A stretch of DNA of 64,000 nucleotides, from the NCBI GenBank assembly GCA_963779735.1, contig CAVZZJ010000004.1, positions 434,001-498,000 of the forward strand. Direction: 5' to 3'. The notes under the pieces were generated by a model. It was given only the letters and a program-made list of their open reading frames with translations. It had not been told where the DNA came from and searched no databases. Origin of the DNA: Bog-473 sp963779735. GTDB taxonomy: Bacteria; Actinomycetota; Acidimicrobiia; Acidimicrobiales; RAAP-2. Shown here piece by piece: positions 58,094 through 64,000 of the stretch. Position 1 is the first letter of the stretch, and every line of letters starts with the position of its first letter. The position numbers were made by a program, and so were the translations under genes.

Positions 58094-59116
58094 CTAGGTG
58101 CTGGCCAGCTCCTTGGCCAGCCCGGCTCTCTCGAAGGCGGCGCGGATCTGGGCCTTGGCGACGTCGGGGAGGATCGCCTGGGGAGGTCGCGAGTGCGGGT
58201 AGTCGCCCATGGGCAGGCCGATGACGGCCGCGGCGTACCGGAAGGCCTCGCCCCAGTGCGTGAAGTAGTCCGGCCGCCCCGGGTAGCGCGTGTACCAACC
58301 GCTCACCGCTTCGCTGAGCTCGTCGAGCCCGAACGTCTTGGCGTATTCGATCGCCTCGGCGATCCGCCCATCCCAGATGCGAATCCAGTACTCGGTGAGA
58401 TGCCGCTTCTCGGGCGTCTCCATCAGGTAGCCGGCGGTGCCCAGCTGCGCCGGTCCGACGACGCCTTCTTGCAACCAACCGGCGCGGTACACGATGGTGT
58501 CGCACTCCCAGACGACGAGGCCCGGGGCGAGCGCGTGGATGGCGCGGCTCCGCCAGTGCTGCAGCAGCCCTTCCTTGATCGCGCACACCGCGGGGACCTC
58601 GTCGTAAATCCGAGCGACCTCCTGGGGGCTGAGGACGTAGCCCGAGGAGGCTGAGTTGAACATGCCGAGCGCGATGTCACTGCGATCGGCCACGTACTTG
58701 AAGAAACGGAGCACACCCTCGCCGCCGTGCACCTCCATCGGCGGCGTCTGCAGGTAGCAGATGTCGGCTCCGTAGGACTGCGCGTGCTGGGTGAGCTCGA
58801 CGCACTCCTTGGCCGAGGCAGCGCTGGTGCACGCCTGAATGACCGTGTCCCCACCCACCGCGCGCGACTCGTCGATCGCCACCTCGACGAGGCGCTTCCG
58901 CTCGTCCATGGTCAACGACCACCACTCACCGATGCCACTGGTCAGCCACAGCATCTGATGGTGCAGGTCGCCGACGCAGTACCGCACCAGCGCGCGGTAC
59001 GCGTCCCAATCGATGTCATCGCCGTCCGGGCCGCTGAACGGTGTGTACAGGGAGTCGCCTATGCCGCGCAGCCCACCGCGGGCGGTCCATTCACGGGCGT
59101 CATGTGCAGAGGGCAT
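58094..59116 (-). CDS. Dihydrodipicolinate synthase/N-acetylneuraminate lyase family aldolase-lyase
   Basis: The protein has 340 aa from ATG 59116, after AAAGGAGAG. LYTPFSGPDGDDIDWDAYRALV opens the class I aldolase barrel, and the Schiff-base Lys is seen in VCAIKEGLLQ. GIGEWWSLTMDERKRLVEVA replaces the GTTGE..SLT motif with loss of the TT pair, and FNSASSG stands where YNxP normally lies, so it is not a true DapA. It probably performs retro-aldol or dehydration chemistry on a keto acid. It follows the SDR by 9 bases in an operon. Confidence 0.8.
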   Translation of the reverse strand: MPSAHDAREWTARGGLRGIGDSLYTPFSGPDGDDIDWDAYRALVRYCVGDLHHQMLWLTSGIGEWWSLTMDERKRLVEVAIDESRAVGGDTVIQACTSAASAKECVELTQHAQSYGADICYLQTPPMEVHGGEGVLRFFKYVADRSDIALGMFNSASSGYVLSPQEVARIYDEVPAVCAIKEGLLQHWRSRAIHALAPGLVVWECDTIVYRAGWLQEGVVGPAQLGTAGYLMETPEKRHLTEYWIRIWDGRIAEAIEYAKTFGLDELSEAVSGWYTRYPGRPDYFTHWGEAFRYAAAVIGLPMGDYPHSRPPQAILPDVAKAQIRAAFERAGLAKELAST

Positions 59117-59125
59117 GTCTCTCCT

Positions 59126-59935
59126 TTAGAGCCGACCCAGCTCGGCGAGAAAGGTCTGGGTGTGGGCGATCCTGCCCGTCATCGTTGCCGGGTCACCGGT
59201 GCAGAGGGCGAAGACGGTCTCCGTGATGAGGCTGATGTCCTCGGTGTCGGTCTTGGCCAGGTCGAGGGCGCCGGCCCCGGGCGTGGCCACCGGGTTCGAG
59301 GGCGCGGCGGCGTTGACGGCGATCCCGTCGTCGTAGAGCTCGGCCGCCAGTGACACCGTCATGCGGTTGAGTGCCGCCTTGACCGTGCCGTAAATGCCGA
59401 ATCCGGCGGTCCGGTCGAACTCCGAGAAGGGCGGACCCGGCGGCTGGTCTCCGGCGATGGAGGTCAGGTTGACGATCCAACCCCGCCGGCGCTCGCGCAT
59501 GGCGGGCAGCACGAGCTGGATCAGGTGGAGCGGGGCGACGACGTGCATCTCGAACATGAGCTTCACCCGGCGCTCGGGGAACTCGTCCAACGGGCGCAAG
59601 AAGGTGACCGCGGCGTCGTTCACGAGGATGTCGGGGTGCCCCACCTGTTCGACGACCTCGGCCACGAGGCGCTCCCGGTCCTCGCTCTTGGAGAGGTCGG
59701 CCTGCACGGGGACGGCCGTCCCACCTGCGGCCCCTATCTCCTCGCAGGTCTCCCGCAGCGAGCCCACGTAGGCCGCATCGGGCTCCATCGTGCGGGCGGC
59801 GATGGCCACGGTCGCACCCTCCGCAGCCAGTCGTTGGGCGATGGCCTTGCCCAACCCCCGGCTAGCGCCGGTAACCAGCGCGACCTTTCCCTCGCAGTGC
59901 CCGGCCAACTGACCCTCCCCTCGGAACTCGGTCAT
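59126..59935 (-). CDS. SDR family oxidoreductase
   Basis: The protein has 269 aa from ATG 59935. TGASRGLGKAIAQ binds the nucleotide, VNDAAVTF replaces NNAG, LTSIAGDQ carries Ser, and GIYGTVKAALNRM holds Tyr and Lys. The end lacks the usual VDGG and instead reads MTGRIAHTQTFLAELGRL. A GGGGAGGG ribosome site precedes the start. Its start codon lies only 9 bases from that of the divergent kinase gene at 59945. First gene of a leftward operon with the lyase and cupin. Confidence 0.85.
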   Translation of the reverse strand: MTEFRGEGQLAGHCEGKVALVTGASRGLGKAIAQRLAAEGATVAIAARTMEPDAAYVGSLRETCEEIGAAGGTAVPVQADLSKSEDRERLVAEVVEQVGHPDILVNDAAVTFLRPLDEFPERRVKLMFEMHVVAPLHLIQLVLPAMRERRRGWIVNLTSIAGDQPPGPPFSEFDRTAGFGIYGTVKAALNRMTVSLAAELYDDGIAVNAAAPSNPVATPGAGALDLAKTDTEDISLITETVFALCTGDPATMTGRIAHTQTFLAELGRL

Positions 59936-59944
59936 AGTACATGG

Positions 59945-60934
59945 ATGGCCGGCATAGAGCTCGATCCCGCGGATCTGGGGCGGCGCCTGGCGGGGGCGGG
60001 GATCGAGGGCATCCGCCCCCTGTCGGGCGGGGCCTCGGGTCTCACCTACGCAGCCACCATGACTACCGGCCATCGACGGCCCGTGGTGATAAAGGTGGCT
60101 CCGCCGGGGGTCGCTCCCGTGCTGAACCGCGACGTCCTGCGCCAGTCGCGGCTGCTACGAGCGCTGGGGCCGACGCCCGTACCCGTACCCGAGGTCGTCT
60201 GGGAGGACGCCGGTGATCCGCCCGAGGTGCCCCCGCTGTTCGTCATGTCCTACGTGGCGGGCGTCTCTTTCGAGCCACTGTTCGACCCCGACGATGGTGC
60301 GTCGGAGGCCGAGGTGGCCGTGGTGGCGCAACGGATGGCCAACGCGGCGCGCACCCTGGCGGCGCTGCACGCGCTCGAGCCCGACACCCTGGGTCTGGCC
60401 GGCGAGCCCCGGGTCGGCATGGACCAGGAGATCGACCGCTGGGTTCGTCTCCTCCAGACGGTCGACCCCACCCTGGCGCCCGGTTGGGCCGATGTGGCCT
60501 CGGCCCTGAGAGCCGGCGTGCCCCCGTCGCCGGTAGACGCCGTCGTGCACGGCGATTTCCGCCTGGGCAACCTGCTGGCGGTCGGTGCCGACATTGAGGC
60601 GGTCGTCGACTGGGAGATCTGGTCCATCGGCGATCCGCGCGTCGACCTGGGCTGGTTCCTGGTCAACGCCGACCCGGCCACCTATCGCCGCACCACCCGC
60701 TACGCGGGCGCCCTCCCGTCGGCCCAAGAGTTGGGCGGGATTTACACCGAAGCCGTCGGCCGACCGGCTCCCGACGTGGCGTGGTTCGAGGCCTTGGCCT
60801 GCTTCAAGTCGACGGCGACATGGGCGTTGATCGTCAAGCACAACCGCCGGCGCACCGCCCCCGAGCCGGCTCACGAGGAGATGGCGGCCGCGCTGCCCCG
60901 CCTGCTCGAGCGGGCGTCCACGCTCCTCGGATAG
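59945..60934 (+). CDS. APH-fold kinase, ACAD10/11 and LvaA type
   Basis: The protein has 329 aa from ATG 59945 (MAGIELDPADLGRRLAGAGI). GGASGLTYAATMTTGHRRPVVIKVAPPG forms the nucleotide lobe with its Lys, VVHGDFRLGN is the catalytic loop, and VVDWEIWSIGDPRVDLGWFL is the metal-binding motif. The family call is as for 50905. The nearest neighbour is the convergent dehydrogenase at 60966, 31 bases from its stop. No ribosome site fits between the divergent starts, so the message may be leaderless or the start may lie downstream. Confidence 0.8.
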   Translation: MAGIELDPADLGRRLAGAGIEGIRPLSGGASGLTYAATMTTGHRRPVVIKVAPPGVAPVLNRDVLRQSRLLRALGPTPVPVPEVVWEDAGDPPEVPPLFVMSYVAGVSFEPLFDPDDGASEAEVAVVAQRMANAARTLAALHALEPDTLGLAGEPRVGMDQEIDRWVRLLQTVDPTLAPGWADVASALRAGVPPSPVDAVVHGDFRLGNLLAVGADIEAVVDWEIWSIGDPRVDLGWFLVNADPATYRRTTRYAGALPSAQELGGIYTEAVGRPAPDVAWFEALACFKSTATWALIVKHNRRRTAPEPAHEEMAAALPRLLERASTLLG

Positions 60935-60965
60935 CGCCCGAGGTGGACGCGGGCGAACCGCTCGT

Positions 60966-62264
60966 TCAGGTCGACTGTGGTACGCCCCACAGTCGGTCGG
61001 CGAACTTGGCCTCGGCCGCGGCGCGGAGGCGGGGCAGGTGTTCGGACGGGAACATGTCCGGGGCGGGCTCATAGCCCTTGAGCACCTGGCGGGCCAGCGT
61101 CACCTTGTGGACCTCGGTGGGGCCGTCGGCCAGCCCCAGGACGAACGACTCCACCAGGTCGCGCACGAAGGGCATCTCGTGGGTCGTGCCGAGCGAGCCG
61201 TGGAGCTGCAGGGCGCGCCCCGAGACGTCGTGCAGCACCTTTTGCATCATGGCCTTCACCGCGGAGATGTCGATCCGAACGGCCTTGTAGTCGCGCAGTT
61301 GGTCGATCTTCCAGGCCGTCTGCATGGTCAGTAGCCGGAAGGTCTCGATCTCCATCCACGAGTCGGCGATCATCTCTTGGACCATCTGTTTGTTGCCGAG
61401 CATCTCGCCCTGGGTGTAGCGGGACACCGCCCGCTCGCACAGCATGTCGAAGATCCGTCGGACGAGGCCGACGGTGCGCATGGCGTGGTGGATGCGACCT
61501 CCACCGAGGCGTGTCTGGGCCACCACGAAGGCGCCGCCTCGCGGCCCGAGCATGTGGTCGGCAGGGACCCGGACGTCCTCGTAGCGGACATAGCCCTCGT
61601 AGCCCTCACCCACCGGTTCGTATCCCATGCCAACGGTGCGCAGCACCTTGATGCCGGGCGTCTCGGCGGGGACCACGAACATGGAGTGGCGCTCGTAGGG
61701 CGCGGCCTCGGGATCGGTGACGGCCATCACGATGAGGAAGGAGGCCAGCGAGGCGAACGAGGTGAACCACTTCTCGCCGTTGATGACCCATTCGTCGCCG
61801 TCGAGGGTGGCGGTGGTGGTGAAGACCTTCGGATCGGCGCCGCCCTGGGGCTCGGTCATGGAGAACGCCGAGACGATCCGGTTGTCGAGCAGTGGCTCGA
61901 GGTAGCGCTGCTTCAGCTCCGGCGTGCCGTAGTGGGCGAGGATCTCGCTGTTGCCCGAATCGGGTGCCTGGCAGCCGAACACGATCGGCGCGCACACCGA
62001 GCGCCCGAGGATCTCGTTGAGCAGGCCGAGCTTCACCTGCCCGTAGCCCGGTCCGCCCAGGTGGGGACCGAGGTGGGTGGCCCACAGGCCGCGCTCCTTG
62101 ACGACCGCCTGCAACGGGGGGATGAGGGCCTGGCGCACCGGATCCCCGAGATCGTGGGACTCCTTGACTACGAGGTCGAGCGGCTCGCACTCCTCGCGGA
62201 CGAACTCTCTGGCCCAGGCCAGCTTCTCGGCGTACTCGGGCTCGGTGGAGAAGTCCCAGGCCAT
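60966..62264 (-). CDS. ACAD10/11-like acyl-CoA dehydrogenase
   Basis: The protein has 432 aa from ATG 62264, with GAGGAGGAA upstream. GCQAPDSGNSEIL, AFSMTEPQGGADP, VINGEKWFTS, QTRLGGGRIHHAMRTVGLVRRI and LGLADGPTEVHKVTLA follow the pattern of ACAD10/11 and LvaC-like proteins rather than of beta-oxidation dehydrogenases. The usual catalytic Glu region (YEG) reads ADG. FAD binding seems intact. It is convergent with the kinase at 59945. Together they may convert 4-hydroxyacyl-CoA through a phosphorylated intermediate. Confidence 0.85.
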   Translation of the reverse strand: MAWDFSTEPEYAEKLAWAREFVREECEPLDLVVKESHDLGDPVRQALIPPLQAVVKERGLWATHLGPHLGGPGYGQVKLGLLNEILGRSVCAPIVFGCQAPDSGNSEILAHYGTPELKQRYLEPLLDNRIVSAFSMTEPQGGADPKVFTTTATLDGDEWVINGEKWFTSFASLASFLIVMAVTDPEAAPYERHSMFVVPAETPGIKVLRTVGMGYEPVGEGYEGYVRYEDVRVPADHMLGPRGGAFVVAQTRLGGGRIHHAMRTVGLVRRIFDMLCERAVSRYTQGEMLGNKQMVQEMIADSWMEIETFRLLTMQTAWKIDQLRDYKAVRIDISAVKAMMQKVLHDVSGRALQLHGSLGTTHEMPFVRDLVESFVLGLADGPTEVHKVTLARQVLKGYEPAPDMFPSEHLPRLRAAAEAKFADRLWGVPQST

Positions 62265-62359
62265 GTCGGTTCCTCCTCGTTTGGGTCTTTGACGCCCCGA
62301 CTGTGATAGAGACAAGGACGTCAGTCAAGTTCAACGTCAAGTCGAGAGGGAGCGGGACA

Positions 62360-63253
62360 ATGGTGGCTGGGGGAATGTGCGACGGGCGCGTCTGCATTGT
62401 GACCGGCGGCGGTCGGGGTCTGGGGCGTGAGTATGCCCTCCTCCTCGCCGCCAACGGGGCAAAGATCGTCGTCAACGACCTCGGTGGGAGCCGCGACGGC
62501 GTGGGACAGGATGTCGGGCCGGCCGAAGAGGTGGTCTCCGAAATCCGCGCCGCCGGCGGCGAGGCGGTGGCCAACACCGACGACATCAGCACGTGGGACG
62601 GAGCCGCCCGCCTGGTGCAGCAGGCGGTCGACACCTTCGGCGGCCTCGACGTGCTGGTCAACAACGCGGGCATCCTGCGCGACCGCATGATGTTCTCCAT
62701 GTCCGAAGAGGAGTGGGACGCCGTCATCCGCGTCCACCTCAAGGGGACGTTCGCTCCCAGCCATCACGCGGCGGTCTACTGGCGGGAGAGGGCGAAGGGC
62801 GGCGGCACCAACGACGCCCGGCTCATCAACACCACCTCGGTGTCGGGTCTCTACGCCAACCCGGGCCAGTCCAACTACGGGGCGGCCAAAGCCGGTATCG
62901 CCGCATTCACCCAGATCGCGGCGCAGGAGCTCGGCCGGTACGGCGTCACCGCCAACGCCATCGCCCCGGGTGCGATGACCCGCCTCACCTCCGACCTCCC
63001 GGTCTCCGACGAAATCCGCGAGAAGTTCTCCCCCGGGTGGGTGGCCCCGGCGATCGTCTGGCTGGCCTCGACCGACTCCGCCGACGTGACCGGCCAGGTC
63101 ATTGAGGCCTCGGGCCTGGTCCTGGCCGTGGCCGAGGGATGGCATCGCGGGCCGTCGACCGAGCCCATCGGGTCACCCGCAGAGGTGGGCCCGGCGGTTC
63201 GCAAGCTGCTCACCGAGGCGCGGCCCCGCACGCTGTTCAGCGAGACGAGCTGA
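62360..63253 (+). CDS. SDR family (17beta-HSD4-like 3-hydroxyacyl-CoA dehydrogenase type)
   Basis: The protein has 297 aa from ATG 62360 (MVAGGMCDGRVCIVTGGGRG). After the GGGRGLGREYALLL turn comes NDLGGSRDGVGQDVGPAEEVV, the insertion typical of peroxisomal multifunctional enzyme type 2 and its bacterial relatives. NNAGILRDRM, TTSVSGLYANPGQSNYGAAKAGIAAF gives the Ser, Tyr and Lys. It would oxidise (3R)-hydroxyacyl-CoA ahead of the thiolase at 63256, which starts 3 bases after its stop. No SCP or hydratase domain is attached. Confidence 0.85.
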   Translation: MVAGGMCDGRVCIVTGGGRGLGREYALLLAANGAKIVVNDLGGSRDGVGQDVGPAEEVVSEIRAAGGEAVANTDDISTWDGAARLVQQAVDTFGGLDVLVNNAGILRDRMMFSMSEEEWDAVIRVHLKGTFAPSHHAAVYWRERAKGGGTNDARLINTTSVSGLYANPGQSNYGAAKAGIAAFTQIAAQELGRYGVTANAIAPGAMTRLTSDLPVSDEIREKFSPGWVAPAIVWLASTDSADVTGQVIEASGLVLAVAEGWHRGPSTEPIGSPAEVGPAVRKLLTEARPRTLFSETS

Positions 63254-63255
63254 CC

Positions 63256-64000
63256 GTGGCCGAGGCGTGGATCGTCGACGCGATGCGCACCCCGCGGGGC
63301 AAGGGACGACCGGACGGCGCCCTGCACGGCGTGCACCCGCAGGAGCTGCTGGCCCAGTGCCTTCGGGCGGTGGCGGCGCGGGTCGGGTTCGATCCCCTGG
63401 AGGTGGACGACGTGGTGGCCGGCAACGGGCTGCTCATGGGGGATCACGGCGACGACATCGCCCGAATGGCCGTGCTGCTCGCCGGGTGGCCCCAGACCGT
63501 GCCCGGCATGACGCTTCACCGGTTCTGCGGGTCGGGGCAGAACGCGGTCACCGTGGCAAGCATGGGCGTCGGCAGCGGGGCCCAGGACCTGGTGGTGGCG
63601 GGCGGCGTGGAGTCGATGTCCCGTTGGGGCGTCGCCGTCGGCGCGCCCACGATCGACGGGGGCAACCCCGACCTCCGGGCTCTGTTCCCCACGGTGCCCC
63701 AGGGGATATCGGCCGACCTCATCGCCACGCTGGAGGGCTTCAGCCGAGAGGACCTCGATGCGTTCGCCGCCGAGAGCCAGCGCCGGGCCGCCGTGGCCAT
63801 GGCGGAGGGCCGCTTCGAGCGGGGCATCGTCGCGGTCACCGACGCCGCGGGGGGCACGCTCTTGGATCACGACGAGCATCCCCGTCCCACGACGACGCTC
63901 GAGGGTCTCGCCAAGCTGCGACCGGCGTTCGCCGAGATGGGCTCGTTCACCGCCAAGGACGAGTCACTCACCTTCGACGAGCTGTGCCTGCGGCTGTACG
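63256..64000 (+). CDS. Thiolase (acetyl-CoA acetyltransferase/FadA-like), 3' end cut by window edge
   Basis: GTG 63256 opens a frame that is still open at base 64000 (248 codons). WIVDAMRTPRGKGRPDGALH is the standard thiolase opening, and TLHRFCGSGQNAVTVASMGVGSG contains the acyl-accepting Cys in FCGSG. MSRWG and QRRAAVAMAEGRFERGIV are normal thiolase I/II segments. The C-terminal His and second Cys lie beyond the window. It is placed directly behind the 3-hydroxyacyl-CoA dehydrogenase, and so likely performs thiolytic cleavage of 3-ketoacyl-CoA. Confidence 0.9.
   Translation, partial: MAEAWIVDAMRTPRGKGRPDGALHGVHPQELLAQCLRAVAARVGFDPLEVDDVVAGNGLLMGDHGDDIARMAVLLAGWPQTVPGMTLHRFCGSGQNAVTVASMGVGSGAQDLVVAGGVESMSRWGVAVGAPTIDGGNPDLRALFPTVPQGISADLIATLEGFSREDLDAFAAESQRRAAVAMAEGRFERGIVAVTDAAGGTLLDHDEHPRPTTTLEGLAKLRPAFAEMGSFTAKDESLTFDELCLRLY

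Noticed and set aside
1..64000. CRISPR arrays, rRNA, tRNA
   Set aside because: No regularly spaced repeats, no rRNA-like blocks and no cloverleaf with a TTCRA arm were recognised by eye; a covariance search could still find a tRNA.

Overview
The window looks like the chromosome of a high-GC actinobacterium, most likely an uncultured or poorly studied Acidimicrobiia-type lineage. The evidence is a WhiB protein, a mycothiol-dependent isomerase-type protein, several deazaflavin (F420)-type luciferase-like oxidoreductases and PPOX-type flavin/F420 split-barrel proteins, a DevS-like kinase, many GTG/TTG starts with ATGA/GTGA overlaps, and the secreted beta-repeat protein type (GYWLVASDGG...FGDA) that I associate with Acidimicrobiales. 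No rRNA, tRNA or CRISPR array was seen.

Region 1 (1-12.1 kb) is a GntR/FadR-type catabolic cluster: a truncated GH43 glycosidase, VOC and bicupin proteins, SDRs, two amidohydrolase-2 proteins, a double-length CaiB-type CoA-transferase, and a DUF35/thiolase pair resembling steroid side-chain aldolases (ChsH2/Ltp2). Palindromes centred on ATGATCAT lie in the gaps around the regulator. Region 2 (12.1-23.1 kb) is mixed: a beta-propeller, a mycothiol-type isomerase, NTF2-like proteins, a GT39 membrane glycosyltransferase, an F420 oxidoreductase, and sulfate activation genes cysD and cysNC. Region 3 (23.1-32.5 kb) is a TetR-headed catabolic operon: two amidohydrolase-2 proteins (one without visible metal ligands), an SMP-30/acyl-CoA dehydrogenase joined reading frame, a FadD17-like CoA ligase, an F420 oxidoreductase, an NTF2-like protein and an SDR. 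GATATC-doublet palindromes lie upstream.

Region 4 (32.5-47.4 kb) differs in character: lower gene density, small genes, mobile-element debris, an IS1380-type element with a frameshifted transposase, and a group II intron whose ends can be proposed. It also holds a stress/dormancy set: Hsp20, DoxX, WhiB, a PNPOx-like protein, a DevS-like histidine kinase and small proteins. Three 15-bp sites of DosR-box type (GGGAC-N4-GGCCCT) occur here. One starts a possible small-RNA unit ending at a strong hairpin. No DevR/DosR response regulator is present in the window.

Region 5 (47.5-64 kb) is a third acyl-CoA catabolic region: a periplasmic binding protein, many SDRs, an SGNH hydrolase, an IclR regulator, a luciferase-like monooxygenase, a DHDPS-family aldolase/lyase, a cupin, and two kinase/acyl-CoA-dehydrogenase pairs of ACAD10/11 (LvaA/LvaC) type, ending in a 17beta-HSD4-like SDR and a thiolase cut by the window edge. 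Together these suggest import, CoA activation, hydroxyacyl handling and thiolytic or aldol cleavage of bulky or oxygenated carboxylic acids. The substrates are not readable from sequence. Two gene fusions in the raw reading frames (25.0-27.1 kb and 49.7-51.9 kb) are best examined as possible frameshifts; the second shows clear evidence of one.
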